Positions 21,746 through 34,989 of a DNA stretch of 64,000 nt are shown here, piece after piece (within the stretch, counting starts at the first letter, position 1; each line of letters begins with the position of its first letter). A program made the position numbers and the translations under genes. Below the pieces are notes generated by a model. The model saw nothing but the letters and a program-made list of their open reading frames with translations. It did no database searches and was not told the origin of the DNA. This stretch comes from Chimonanthus salicifolius (taxonomy: Eukaryota; Streptophyta; Magnoliopsida; Laurales; Calycanthaceae). Location of the stretch: the NCBI GenBank assembly GCA_013350335.1, contig CM023541.1:64235413-64299412 (forward strand), in the 5' to 3' direction.

Positions 21746-24700
21746 TCAATATCTTCCATAAGATGAAGCAATGGCGTTGGGTCCTGGACAATCTTTAGCC
21801 CAGTGCCCACTTTGATTGCACTTGAAGCATTTACCTGATGCACTTCCAATGTCTCCATTGAGAGGAGGCCTCGTGCCATAACCACCCGTTGGCTGCCCAT
21901 TCCTGCTGATAACACTAGGGCAGCTCTGAGCCTCATGGCCAGAAGTGCCACAACTATTGCAATGCAAGTAGGCTCTCTTGTCACCAAGACTCTGCCCTGG
22001 AACACCACCATATGGATTTCCATACTGCCCCACCTGGTTTGCTGATGCCACACCATATCTGTCAGAACTACTATTACCAACAGGGTTATAACCCTGTCTC
22101 ATCCCCATGTTTCCAGCCAATACCGTCTCGTATCTTTCAGAATTGCTGCTGCCAACACTGCTACTATAAGGATGAGCACCTTGTCTCACTCCCATGTTGG
22201 AAAAACCAACAGCAGGCATTCCAGAGTCTGAAGCCATGTTTGCTGCTCTCCCCAGAAAAACACTGGTATCTTCACCTCGAAGCTTATCTATCAAACCCAA
22301 AAGATATTTGCTTTCAGACGAGAAATTTACTTTCTCTGCTTTGACAACAGTTGATTTTACACGTTGTTCATCACTGAATGTCTCCTCTTTCACTTTTAAT
22401 TTGAATAAAAACTGAGTAAAGAGCACCCTCCGTACAATTTCTCCAAATTTAATGTCATCTTGTTCTTCATACTTCAACAGGTATAAATCCTTTGCAGAAA
22501 CACCCATGATTTCCTCACCAGCTTCCTGGAATGCAGTCACCCATGTCAACCCAGAGTGGTCCTGTATTTGCAGCTGAAGAAGGTACCTGTAGTCACACTC
22601 GGGAAAGGTCTGGTCACACCGCTCACAATGCCAAGTTCCATCGCCATTATTATTAACCTTTTTATTGCATTGTCTATCCCCCACCATCAAGGGACATGCT
22701 GTGTAGCAAAAATTGTCAACCTTTACAAATGTAACAGTTGCCTTCACTGTAATCCAGTCTGGCTTCTCAGACCTTCCAAGCCCCTCATCCTTGATTTGCG
22801 ACACAGTTTTGCGGACATCAGTCCTTCCCATTGTTGAAGTATCTCTAGAAATGGAAACAGAAGCTGTGTTCTTTCCTTCTCTATTAAACCATTCATTCAA
22901 CCTGTGTGCTTCTGGGAAATCTGGATTTATGAATAATTGGCTTGTAGAAATTGTCCCCAGTGCCTTCCCATTGAAATTATTGACTCTACCAGCTTTCACG
23001 GCCAAAATAGGAAATGACCCAGAATCACACATTGCCTGCAACTGTTCACCCTCTGTGTTGCAGAGATTTCCCCAAAGGGTTAATTCAACACTTCGACCAG
23101 ACATATCCTTCAACTGAAGAGATCTTTTATTAGCCTCGGTACCATTTTTTCTCATTATTGTACTTGAGGGACTTATTGATGAAACTACACCAATCACATC
23201 TACCATGGAATTAGGTTCCATGCCCTCAACATCACCTATGGATCGGAAATTGAATTGCTGCCTAGGTATGGAGTTGTCCTCCTCCAAACAAGATTGTATA
23301 ATTGAAGTAGCCTCAAGAAAAATCTCATATTCGTTGTTGAGGTGATTGAAATTCTTCTGAGCTGGTTTCAGGCTTCCCTTAGATATCAAGTACACTTTTC
23401 CAACCTCAATCTGGTCGTAGAACTGCTCAGCAACTGCATTAAAGCAGGTTACACGTATTTCTCCCCCATCAGAATCAAGGAGATCAAAAGAGAAAACCTT
23501 CCCCTCACCTCTAGGATTGTTGTAGCGCCTTAGCTCCCCTTTTGATGTCACTCGTGCCTTAATTGTCCACCTGTTCTGGTATGGATTCAAAGCAGCAATG
23601 GGAATTAGACGGGCAGGAGCTTCATTCTTGGCTATTGGTCCTCTGTTTGAGTACATTGGAGGTGGCTGCTGATACGCTGGCTGAGCAGGGCGCACATAAG
23701 TGTTAAAGGGAGGTCTTGATCCTACAGGAGCTCCAGGGTTTGGAAAACTTTGATTGTGACTACTTACACTCTGAGGTGGATGATTATAACTCCCGGATGT
23801 CACAGAATGCCCAACATCTGGCTCTGATTTGGGGTACAGAGTAGCTCCAGAAGTCACATTTCTTGCTGGGGAAGGACCCCCAGAAAACGAGCTGCCATAA
23901 GATTGATTACTTGCACCAATATCAGCTTTTCGGTGTAGAGAAGATGCAGTAGTGGCATTTTGACCAGCAGCATAACTCCCAGCAACTGAACCAGCATAAG
24001 GTTGCCCACTCCCAGCTGCAACCCCAGGTTGATCCATGGGAGCTGACTGTGCTAGTATGGGAGCTCTCCCCTCTGAAGCAGTAGTGCCAGAAATAGCATT
24101 ATCCACATATAGTTTTGGCTCCCCAATAGGATCATGTTTTTCAACTATTACTTCTAAGTTGATGACTATAATGATCCTGATTGCAGTCAGGAAGAACATC
24201 AGAAAGGAAATAAGGGTATAGATGATATAAAGATAGCAACAAGGGAACACTAAACAAGGCAAATGTAATTTATTTAAGATGATAACATTTTCCTTAAAAG
24301 TATAAACTAAAAAACAAAAATAAAATATAATGAAGACAATCTGTGCTCTAGAAACTCTTCTTTGTAAAACAGTAACATGACAAGGCAATAGTGTCAGCTT
24401 TAAGGAATTGGCTGATCAGTATTCATATTTGTAACTTATATGGATGGGAAAACTCTTGCCTGACTCAAAAGAGTCAAGATTGAGTGCACCGCATCCAATG
24501 TTCAAGTGTCATCTTTCCTCCCTTTTTTTCACCCACCACGCTCATAAATTAGGCAAATTCTCACCAAACCATCTAGTTAAAAGCAAAAATAGGAAAGAAT
24601 AAACCATCTATCTTTATTCCTTAGACATCAAGAGTCCAGAGCGTAATTTTTCTCCCAATTGAACCAAGGGTAGCTTGTGTGAACATCAGGAGTGCTTTCA

Positions 24701-25753
24701 GTGAAAGCTGTGCAAGTGCATCAATGAAGAACATGCATAGGGCAAATGCTGTCAAGTTGTTGACCAAGTGAGAACAACAGACCATTAAAGGCTTAGAGTA
24801 AAGTAAAGCGAAATGAGATATTAGATTGCCATGTGACAGAGAAGTTGACCTTGAAATGGTAGAGTGGATAAGTGCAACATAGAAAGCTAAGCTCAGAAAT
24901 GGAGCCTAACACTTAGATGATGATAGTGTTGATCATGATGGTTTATACTAAATTTACAATACATAAGCATTGTCCTAATGACATTACCCTCTTTGAAGAA
25001 AGCAAACAGATATGGTTCTTGAATTAGAAAAAAATGGCTCTTTTCCACTACTATTTCCATTTGCAATGTGTGAACTAAAAACACATTTTAATGAAAAATT
25101 GCCTTATTTCCTTTTCCAGTGTTTGCTAAAAGCATATTATAAATGAAAAAATGCCTTCTTTAATAAATAAATAAAAACAGATCTTATCTCTATAAATGCA
25201 ATTTTCAATGAAACCAGTTTCATACCAGGACGGTATGAAAACAATTTCCTCCCTCCTATTTCAGAACTAGGAAGAAAATCATAATATCTCCTCCCATAGC
25301 TCTTTTTTTTTTTTCACAATGTTTGAGCATTATTAAGGCCTCTGCTCAGCAAGCAAAACAGAGCAATGAACTATCTTGACTGTGAGAAAATTAAAAGAAG
25401 CAGAGAAAGAGGCAATGATTTTTTTTTCTGTTTTTTTTTTGGAAGCGGTAGAGACAATAATAAATGATAAAAGGAGACTTGACTCACTTGCGGTTCTGGA
25501 TGAGATTGCAGATGAACTCGGTCAACTGGACAATGGACCCTTTCTGCAATTTGCCTGATTTGATAATGTGATTCATCTGTGTAGCGAGCATAGCCTGCTG
25601 TAGATGGGTTCCATCGGAGAGCAGCATCCTGTACCGCTCAGTCGTGTTTTGGACAGTGTTTACTAACCTGATATCAGCTATCTGAAGAACGGGCTTCAGA
25701 TCCCCCTCTCCGCTACTCACAATGGCTATGGCATCTTTCGTTAGATTCACCAT
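21746..25753 (-). CDS. RPA1C: replication protein A 70-kDa subunit (RPA1, C/E type)
   Basis: This is the large subunit of the RPA single-stranded-DNA-binding trimer, acting in DNA replication, repair and recombination in the nucleus. Exon 1 is 25753-25488 and exon 2 is 24176-21746; the AA|G junction codon keeps the frame, giving about 898 residues. Domain order: N-terminal OB fold (DBD-F, about 1-110; MVNLTKDAIAIVSSGEGD), a Gly/Ser/Pro linker, DBD-A (about 280-385; PYQNRWTIKARVTSKGELR), DBD-B (about 398-510) and DBD-C (about 560-720) with a Cys4 zinc ribbon at residues 583, 592, 606 and 609. Two C-terminal CCHC knuckles follow (CNSCGTSGHEAQSC, CFKCNQSGHWAKDC). Knuckles mark the plant RPA1C/E group. 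The symbol RPA1C is preferred because the At5g45410-like gene lies beside it, as I recall for Arabidopsis; RPA1E is possible. The long open frame continues upstream into the intron, which is not coding. Confidence 0.95.
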
Positions 25754-25775
25754 CGCTGTTCTCCCTACACCCTAT

Positions 25776-26281
25776 TATCCAAAACCCTAAAATGAAGCAA
25801 ATGTGTAAAGTACGTTCCTAAAAACGAACAGACAAAAAAAACGAATTTCAACAACACTAATTATCCAGACACACTTGAATGTCACTGATCAGTAAAGCAT
25901 TCAATCACTCATAGCTACAGAAAAAACAAATAAAAAGGTATCTAAATCATCATCTCCTTTAAAAGGATTTACGAACAATAGATTTCATCGAAATCCAAGT
26001 CGGGAAAAGAGGGGCAGATTGAATTGAGGAGAAATCATAGAAGCAGAACTCATCTTACCTCTTCTGAGCAGGAAAGGGGATGAATTGAGAGATCTGGAAT
26101 TGGAATTTATTAGAAGAAGAGATTTTGTGTGAATTTGATTCAGAAAAGAGGGATGGGCGAAGGAGAAAGATTTGGATGGGGATTGCAAGGAAGAAAAAAT
26201 GAGAGAGAGAGAGAGAGAGAGGACAACCCTAGAGAATACTGAAAATGGGAACCGCCAGAATTTTCGAGGGAAACCGCGCAA
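25776..26281 (-). other. RPA1 leader with a probable 5'UTR intron
   Basis: On the minus strand a donor (AAGAG|GTAAGA at 26059/26058) and acceptor-like sites near 25776-25790 suggest an intron of about 280 bases just upstream of the ATG at 25753. A (GA)n run at about 26221-26200 lies in the leader. Which acceptor is used cannot be decided from sequence. Confidence 0.45.
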
Positions 26282-26374
26282 TCTGCCTTTTTAGATTTTT
26301 GAGTTCGGGTTTAGGCATCGAGTAGGCAGAATAATGGGCCGGATTCATTGGTCCACGTATTCTGCAATCTGCAC

Positions 26375-28420
26375 CAGGGGTAAAAAAATCGGCCGGGCCG
26401 TTATCCCGGCCGATTTTTCACATCGGCCGATATATCGGTTCGTCCGATATATCGGCCGAACTTTTTCTCTCTCCTCCCTCTTTTTTTTTTTTTTTTTAAA
26501 AAAAAAAAAATCCAAAAAAATTATAGCAAGTGCAGAAAATTATGAGCTTATTGAATATGTAATTTTTTCATAAAATATCGGACATTTACATCTTCTAATA
26601 TATTTTTGAAGTTACGATAGTGGGAAATTATATAAATAGTAATAAAATGGTGAAAATTACAAAAAGAAATAAAATAAAAGGAAAAAATTGCATCCCTTTA
26701 AAAGAAGTTATTATACATTAAATAACAGCAAATAAAAAAAGTTCATGTATTATTTTATAGGTTTTACCATTTTCTAACATTTATATATCATAGTCCATAG
26801 ATAATAATGAAATAATTACAAAAAGAAATAAAATAAAAGGAAAAAATTTCATCCTTGTAAAAGAAGTTAGTATACATTATATAACAGCAAATAAAAAAAT
26901 TTCATGTATTATTTTATAGGTTTTACCATTTTCTAACATTTATATATCATAGACCATAGATAATAATGAAATAATTACAAAAATAAAGAAAATAAAAGGA
27001 AAAAATTTCATCCCTGTAAAATAAGTTAGTATACATTAAATAACAGCAAATAAAAAAAATTCATGTATTATTTTATAGGTTTTACCATTTTCTAACATTT
27101 ATATGTCATAGTCCATAGATAATAATGAAATAATTACAAAAAGAAATAAAATAAAAGGAAAAAATTTCATCCCTGTAAAAGAAGTTAGTATACATTAAAT
27201 AACAACAAATAAAAAAATTTCATGTATTATTTTATAGGTTTTACCATTTACTAACATTTATATATCATAGTCCATAGATAATAATGAAATAATTAAAATA
27301 AGGAGTAAGTGAATGTAAAAAATGTTGCTGTAAATTTTAACATGTTAGTAACAGTAACTACGAGCAAATGAAAAATGTTCATCTATTATTTTATAGGTAT
27401 TATCATTTTCTAACTTTTTTTTTCATTTATGCTATTTTATGTTGAAATAGTTAACAAAAATGAATAAATAAATGAAAAAAAATAGTAACTAACAAAGTAC
27501 ACAAAAACTAACTACAGATACATTAAGATGGAAAAAAAATTATAATACCTATATAAAGCTTTTATTACTACATATCTTATTTAACTTCAAGCATTTTTTA
27601 ACTTCTTTTATGTTATTTTTGGCTAAAAAAATTAAAATAAATTACAGATAAATCGAAATAAATTACAAAACTTACAAGATCAGTAGATCTGTAAATGAAG
27701 AAACCTTTGAACGGTCTGGATCGTTCGGTTTCAAACAAATCCGGGTCGTTTAGAACTTACTTAAATCAAGTAATGAAGAGTGCAATTTTTTTGAAAGATA
27801 AATAGTAAAATCTGATTTTCTCTTTGAAAATAAGGTGTGAAATTTGAGATGTAGGTGAATGGTATTTATAGGAAAAAATTGGACCGGTTCGATTTTTTGG
27901 ATTTAAAAAAAATAATAAAATATTCAGGCATGCCGGACCAGCCGAATCCTGCAGTCCACTGTACACAGAGATGTGATGGGGAGAAATTGGTTAACATGTG
28001 AGATCTCGTCCGAGATCTCGCCCGATATATCGGACATGAGATATCGTCCGATATATCGGCAAAATATCGCCGAACTTGAGTTGGGCCCAGGCCCGAGATT
28101 TACTGTTTTCAGGGGGAAAAAACGGCCGATTCGGCCCAAATTCGGCCCAGATTCGGCCGAGATTTGGACCGATATATCGGTCATCTCGGCCGATATTTAT
28201 TATGAAAAAAAAGTTTTTTTAAAAAAAAAAAAAACAAAAAACCGAATTTTAAAAATTCGGCCGATATGATGACCGATAATTCGGTCAAAAATTCGGACAT
28301 ATCGGCCGAAGTTTTTTTTGTATGGCCGATACTATACGTATCGGCCGATATAATTCGGTGGTTGAAAAACTGAATTATATCGGCCGATACGCACAGTATC
28401 GGCCGATATTTTGACCCCTG
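26375..28420. mobile_element. non-autonomous hAT element, 2046 bp
   Basis: A perfect 8-bp target duplication ATCTGCAC flanks it (26367-26374 and 28421-28428). Terminal inverted repeats start CAGGGGTAAAAAAATCGGCCG on the left and CAGGGGTCAAAATATCGGCCG inverted on the right, the typical hAT pattern. Both subterminal regions are crowded with CGATATATCGG/ATCGGCCGATA words, as expected for transposase-binding clusters. The middle is filled by a 159-bp tandem array. There is no transposase coding region. Confidence 0.92.
26640..27300. repeat. 159-bp tandem array inside the hAT element
   Basis: The marker AAAGGAAAAAAT recurs with the GG at 26680, 26839, 26998 and 27157, an exact 159-bp period, with later units more alike than the first. 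Each unit also contains TATTATTTTATAGGTTTTACC. A degenerate further copy lies around 27360-27420. Confidence 0.95.
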
Positions 28421-28428
28421 ATCTGCAC

Positions 28429-30591
28429 TCGGAGTCAGAGCCTCGGAGGACACACTTTAAGGAGTATGGACTAACCTCACGTAAACGAAAATAAGGATGT
28501 ATTTTAAAATGTCCCGTGTCTTTTTAATTTATCTGAAAAGTCTCAAACTTTTTGATAAATTTAAATTTTTTCTAATTTTTAGTTAAAAAAATTTACTTTA
28601 GAAAATCCTTTCACTATAGTTCATCAACGGCGAATAGATTTTTTTCTTTAAGATTTTTAAATGCATATTATGGGACTTATGTTCAGGTCAGTACTACTTA
28701 AGTACTTTGTGAGTAGATGATTAAAAAATAGTTTTTATAAATCAGTGACATCTCAAAACTAATTACTATGGCAAACAATCTGAGTTTCAATTCAATAGTG
28801 AAATTAATTGTAATTATGATTAATTTAATACTATGTCAAATACACTATATAATTAATATAGAAAAGGGAAATATGTGAAAAATTGTCTCCTAGAATATTC
28901 CATATGGTATAAATTATGTGCTATAAGCATAAGTAGTTTCTAAAAACAAGTTCGAACTTTAGCCACATAGTTGAGACTTGAGAGGCCTTTATAAAATGTT
29001 GATCAAAAGTTAAGAACTTCCTTAGAATTATAAAAAAATTAAGGCTGTTTTCAAATAAACTTAAAAGGGATGGGCCTTTTTAAAAAATCCCTGAAATTAA
29101 AATAGTAGTTATTAAAATGAGAATTTAAAACATTAATATAGTCATTTGATTAAAACTGAGTAAAAAGTTCTTGATTTTATTTGCTTAAATCAAATAAATA
29201 TACTTAAATGAAAAATTATGAATGACATAGTGAGAGTCTATATCTTAGTTTGGCAAAATTACTATCTAAAATAAAACTATAATATTATTAAAACTGTGAG
29301 AAGTCATGACTTAGTTATGTCCGGTTAGAGTTTTCATTCTACACTGAATGAAAATTCTTTTTTTATATTCGACAATCGGTAGATTATGATATCAGACATT
29401 GTAAATTTAAAGATTAAAAAAATCTAATTCAAATTAAAAATACATCTTATTGTTTGGTTGGCATTAGAGTAAGGAGAGATGATTGGTTATTGATAGAGTG
29501 GAAATGCTATGAGGAGATTTTTAAAATATTTAGACTTAAGAAATGAAGATCCACTTACTAAACCTACCCCTTATAACTCAGAAGTTTCTATTTGTCTACA
29601 TATTCGCTTCTAATCTATTAATTATCAAACATGTAGAACTATATTTCCTAAGAATTGTCCACAAGGATTTTCACATACACAACTTTTATAGGTCTCTACT
29701 TGGACTTACAGTCTCAAAATTTCCAACATTATTTATTAGTGAAAATTCATTAAATTAGATGAACACACTATTAAAGTCATATTAGTATTAAATTCAAACT
29801 AAATACAATTGAGAAATCAAACACGCGTGAATTCTAATACGGCTCGAGTTTGGATTGAAAATCGAAAAGCCTTCTAATAAATCGATTTGGATGCAGAATT
29901 AAAATGTCAATCAGCTGAAAGTGAAGAGAGGGTTAGAAGCCATATCTCTTGTTTGGAGAAGGGTTTTTTTTTTTAGGCCCATTAATAATAGAACAAGCAG
30001 CAACAGAGACATGCAATAGTTATCTTCATACATGATTGCAATGTGAAACCTGCCTACTTGCGAAGTGTTTGGACATGAGAATGAAACCATGAAAGAAACG
30101 TACAGCATACTTGACCAATTTCCATGTTTTTGACATATTACACATTGCATTAAAAAATCATATGTTGGCATTTAATTGCGTTTTATCTATGAATTTTTAG
30201 CAGCAATTCTCAGGAATCAAACTACAAGTGTCATTCATACCATATTTTGGTTGTATCCACAGCAACTTGTTAGGTACTTCCAACTAGAACCGTTCATGGA
30301 ATTGAGTCTGCAGTCTGCAACCTGTTATGTTACTACCCCCAAAAAAACAAACCAATAACAGGAGAGAATTCAACTGCCTACCACACAACACCAAGAATTT
30401 CTTCCTTCACATAAAGCATGTTACATTTGCTCCTCTTGCAATGGCAGCACATCCATTTAGAAACAGAAATAAGGGGCCAGTAGGAAACACATCAGCTGTT
30501 GTAGAGGGCCAAGCCACAAACGTTATCTATCGGGTAGATGTACAACAGGAGTGGAGAAGCATTCATCATGGCAAACAACATTGGAAAAAAA
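28429..30591. other. AT-rich intergenic, nothing recognised
   Basis: No exon, RNA gene or bounded transposon is visible between the hAT element and the 3' end of the next gene. The right end probably contains that gene's 3'UTR. Confidence 0.55.
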
Positions 30592-33500
30592 TTATCTATT
30601 CCAAGGCTTCTCTCCAACATAAGATATGGGAAAAAACTCAGATAGGCCAAGCATCTTGCCATATTGGGCTGCTAACCAGCCCATGGCAGAAATGTATGCA
30701 AGGAGGAGACAGGCTCGCCTTAAACGTGCTTCATAGGCTGCAAGATTGACTTTTCTAGCATTCCACTTCCCTGCTAGCCTGGCTTTTGACTCCTGAAGGA
30801 GTTTACCCAAGACAATGAGAATGATGGGAACCAATGTGCCAGCAGCAATGCCAGTTATGGCACCCAGAGATGAGGATCTAACTGTTTCTGTCGTGGAGAA
30901 TAAGGAAGGTATTGATCTAGTGAAGCTGTCAAATTAGGGATAATTACAAGTTAGCCAATATATATGAGTCATTCCAGGACCCATTTTCCATAAGCAGCAT
31001 TGACCTCATCTATCATCTGCATTTTGCAAGATGGAATAAATTGTCCAAGTTCTATAAATGCAAATGATTGGATGAAGATTTTTTTTTTTTTTTTTTGAAT
31101 TTGTGTGGGAAACCGAGGGATACCAAGCGAAAAACCCCACAGATGAGCCCACTACCCTTAGGGCACATCAAGGTTAGGCCATGGGGCCTCGAACCCGCAA
31201 CCTCCCGCTTCCTGAGGCGGGAGGTAACCAGTTGAGCTACACCCTGTACCAGGGATTTGGTCCACTTCTTTCATGAAAATAGCAAATTCATGAAACACCA
31301 AGGAACTGTAGCTAAACGTGGACGAAAAATGGAACTTATCACTAAATGAGATATACTCACAGGACAAAAGACCTTCTTATCATCTCAAACATGGATGGCG
31401 CTTTTGTTCGGCAATTGAAGAGACTGTCAGAATAAATGTCGACCTCGGAAATACCAGGCATATACTTGCAGTTATAGGTTTCATTTACCTGATATAAGAC
31501 AAGAAACCCAGACATCTGGCAGGGTTAGCGATAACTTGTCAAAGCAATAAAAGAATCAAGAAAACATAACCAGAAATTTAAACCGAAAGCACAGAATAGT
31601 GAGCAGAGAGCTAAGGAATGAGGAAAACTCAAATGAGTAAAGACATCTGCCAAAATTCAGTGGGAAGACTAAGCAGTCCAACTCACAGAGGGCCATAACC
31701 CATTTATGACTGAATTATGAGCTTACACAATTAAATATACTCAAAGGTCGACTCAATGTTGGCTTCTGCTGATGAGCAAATGCCTGATATCACAATCTGA
31801 GTACAGGGCAAAGACTAAGGGCCTTTTTCTCCGTCATTCTTCATTGGCAAAATGATCATTCTACATAAATAAATTCGTGAGGACTCAACACCAACTGCCT
31901 CAGGACCTACTTCAAGGTAACAATTAAGTATGGTATATCAATATCAGTAGGTCACACTTGGATCTTCATCCAATTGCAATGTTTACAATGAGCTTTTGTC
32001 CATTCACAAATTGTTGCTCTTTTCTGACTTCTAGCTGTATTTACAAATATTTGTGTTATCATAAAATGGCTTGCCAAGAAAACTCCATGGCATTGTTTAA
32101 GGATGCAAATGCACACCATATAGAAATTCTCGCTTACTGGAAGCTCTATTTTTTATCTCACAAAGTTCATCATCTTATGACTATATACAGATACATACAT
32201 GTGTATGTAGACCTTACTATATGTAACTGTAATCATCACAATTATATATATCTATAGGACTGGAATCTAACCCTAACCTACTGTATGAACCTATTTGAGA
32301 CCTTATTTTACTTGGAAAAAAAAATCCTTTGGCAAACCCTAGGTGATCCCATAGCCCTATTTCACATGGGTGACTGTTTTTAAAATCTAAAAGACCTAGG
32401 AAAATGTTTGGTATGATTTAATTAGTCTTTTGAGGGATTTTGCATTGATGGCCAGCAATACAACCTTGAGGGTTTTACATTTAGGTGTCATTCTTCTTTT
32501 TGAATCTCTTCAATTAATTGTGTATGAATTTGCCCTAATTTTCTTTTATTCTTTGTTTAATATTAATTTATCTCTCTACCATCTAATGTGAATCATAGTT
32601 ATAGGCTCCAATTCATTTTAAGATTTACCACACACATTTTGCATTCTTATAAAGGCAGCCATTAAGCATTTAGTTTTGGGTTTCTAATATTTTGACCTAT
32701 CTTGCATCAGCTTTAGTATCAGAGTTTTTTCTAATGCAATTTTGGTATTAGAGCTTGTTCTATGTCATCTTTTCTGATTTCTGGTTGTATACATGAATAT
32801 GTCCATCTGCAAATCATAAAAATGGCTCACCAAGAAACCTCCATGTTATTGTTTAGGAGTGAATCATATGATGTTATAGCAAAATCACATACTTGAAACT
32901 TTAATAATTTATCTCACAAGAAGAAATTTATTAGTTTATAACCATATGTGTGGTCAAATTGTTTATAACCACGTAGAAAAATACAAGTATACAACCATCA
33001 GATCTAGACTGTTCAACATTGTAAATGAAAGGTAGAACTGGTGTCTAAATCATTACTAGGTATAGAAGGCCGTAAAGTGACAAGAGGTCCAATTGAACTA
33101 TAATGAACACAGCCAAACAATTGCAAAGAGTTCATTAGAACCTACGGAAGTCAAAATTACATATTTATGAAGAGTTCACTATCTCTAACACTCAAGACAA
33201 TAAGTTTGTACAACTGAGAGACAGACATGCAGCGAATACCTTGAACTTATCTTTCATCAACCATGCAGCACCAAAACTAGGTCGGCAATCAAGAGGAAGG
33301 GCCTCCTTTGGAGCCTCTGCAAATGCATGAAGTATTTGACCAGAAGAATCTTCTTTCAATTCTACCTGAGGCACAACTTGTTAGAAGACCCGTCAATGTA
33401 GATGCTCTGTAGGACATAATGCAACTCTGTCAAAGAAACAACTACATTGTAGAGATTACATATCCTTCAATGAAATGGTGATTTAAAATTGAATTCACAT

Positions 33501-34851
33501 TTCACTAGATACAATAAATTTGGATAGGAAATATGGTCAACATGTGAACAATTGGAGCTAAAACAAGAAAATAAAAGTCACCTTGAAAATTGAAGCCCAA
33601 TAGTAATCATAACGGCATCGAAATCTTGTTCTTTCAAGAGGGTAAAAGACATTCTGTGCTTTGTAATTTAGAAGACCAAGTTCACATACCTTTGATGACC
33701 TAAGATCCACACCTGCAAGAAGTCAAACATCAACCATACTGCCACATTCATGCTCTCTCTCACTCACACACACAGATCAAATTCCAAGCTGTTCGAAAAA
33801 GAAGAAATCATTCCAGAGACATCTCCAAATACAGGTATCAATTACAGTACGTTCCTCTTTCAATAGTTAGTTCGTTACTAATGTTAGGATACATGTATCA
33901 TGTGCGGATATGTCCACATTTTTTAGCTTTTCTTCTCTACTTTTTAAATGATAGTCTGTGCTATCCAATTGTCTTAGATCCAACACGTCATACATGTCTG
34001 AGTCAATCCACACTGTCCAAGTTGTAGAAGAATTTTAGGTATCCCAAATAAGATACAAATAGTTTAATGAATAACATTGTCAAATGGCAAAACCTACAAA
34101 ACTAAAGATGTTTAATCCACTGAACTTCCTTTTATAGTTCTGAGTAAGATTTTTTCTTTTTGTGTGTGTGTGTGTTGGGGGGGGTGTGGGGGGTGTTAGT
34201 ACGCTTAACTGTCTTTTTAATGTTAGATGCATGGAAATTTGTTCATGATCATAATTTTATCTTATTTAATTTTAAGTTTTTGCCCTCTCTAACGTGCAAC
34301 AAATTGTACAATTATTAATACCCAATACCCAATGACGGCAACACCTACAGTCGGTTTGATATCTTTTCTGGCTATTGAAATGCCAACTAATTCTGACTTC
34401 CCACATCAACCGGGTATAAAAAGGCACAATTTGATGTACATATAGCATCACTAAAAAAGTTAAGCCCACTTTTACTGCAAAATGGTTGCTTTATGCTAAA
34501 GTACTTTCTCTCACATTCATCCAATCATCATTAAATCCTGACATACAAAACCCAAAATAAATAAATAAATTATCTTGGATATCATTCAAAAAGAATAACA
34601 ATATCTTGGAAAATGAAGAACTCACTGCTAGAGACGATCCTGCAGAGAGAGGGTACAGAAACGGGAGGGGAGACAGAAAAACTCCCGATCGCGATATATA
34701 AGAGGCCACAGAAGAGGGAAAAGAAGAAGGAGAAGATAAGGGAGATCAGAAGGACAATACAGCAGTGGCATAGAGAACACAAGGGGCCTCTTTTGACGCT
34801 GCTGCTGCTGCTGCTGCTGCTGCTGATGCTGGAGGGCTCGGGAGAATCCAT
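30592..34851 (-). CDS. plant membrane protein of unknown function, five exons
   Basis: Exons: 34851-34626, 33712-33582, 33365-33240, 31488-31361 and 30925-30592. All have GT-AG borders and phases that join cleanly, giving 314 residues. The start is MDSPEPSSIS, then a serine run encoded by (AGC)n, then a Cys-rich hydrophobic segment (about 28-57; CHCCIVLLISLIF). A soluble Cys-containing loop follows (SSKVCELGLLNYK, RFRCRYDYYWAS, LPLDCRPSFGAAWLMKDKFK, NETYNCKYMPG, LFNCRTKAPSMFEM). Two more membrane segments are near 230-260 (TGIAAGTLVPIILIVLG) and 283-300 (LLLAYISAMGWLAAQYG). Evenly spaced cysteines in the loop suggest a disulfide-bonded lumenal or external domain (inference). I recognise a conserved plant-protein style but no named family. 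The open frame extends upstream of the chosen ATG to 34980, so a longer N terminus is possible. Confidence 0.8.
31079..31245 (-). mobile_element. tRNA-derived SINE, family A, reverse copy
   Basis: Minus-strand reading: A box (TAGCTCAACTGG), a palindromic CCTCCCGCCTC..GAAGCGGGAGG stretch, B box (GGGTTCGAGGC), family 3' half, then a poly(A) seen as T-run 31079-31096. It lies in the fourth intron of the membrane-protein gene. I could not resolve a target duplication. Confidence 0.88.
31990..32965. repeat. diverged pair of ~190-bp direct repeats with a primer-site-like word
   Basis: The segment near 32016-32200 (TTTTCTGACTTCTAGCTGTA, then AAATGGCTTGCCAAGAAAACT) recurs diverged near 32768-32960 (TTTTCTGATTTCTGGTTGTA, AAATGGCTCACCAAGAAACC). 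Just before the second copy, TTGGTATTAGAGC at about 32743 resembles the initiator-Met-tRNA primer site of plant LTR elements. This is probably an eroded LTR-element fragment in the third intron of the membrane-protein gene. Confidence 0.4.
34797..34828. repeat. (GCT)n coding microsatellite
   Basis: GCT units (AGC on the minus strand) encode the serine run near residues 8-18 of the membrane protein. Length variation here would change the N-terminal serine count without breaking the frame. Confidence 0.9.
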
Positions 34852-34989
34852 GGAAATGGCAATTAGAGGAAATCCATAGCGGAAATGGACTTCCTTCTTC
34901 AATTTCCGTGGAAAAGGGTTTTCGGCGTTTGGAAGGTTTTGGGTTTTCTTGCGGTTTTTTACTATAGGTGAGGAACTCAACAGTTGAAG

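Noticed and set aside
22012..23117. Plus-strand open frames opposite RPA1
   Set aside because: Shadows of the RPA1 coding strand with no recognised motifs.
24177..24388. Upstream extension of the long RPA1 open frame
   Set aside because: It is intron sequence: a good acceptor lies at 24177 and the exon joins perfectly to 25488. The extension is hydrophobic and unlike RPA1.
26640..27300. CRISPR-like array
   Set aside because: Units are contiguous 159-bp tandem repeats without unique spacers, inside a plant hAT element.
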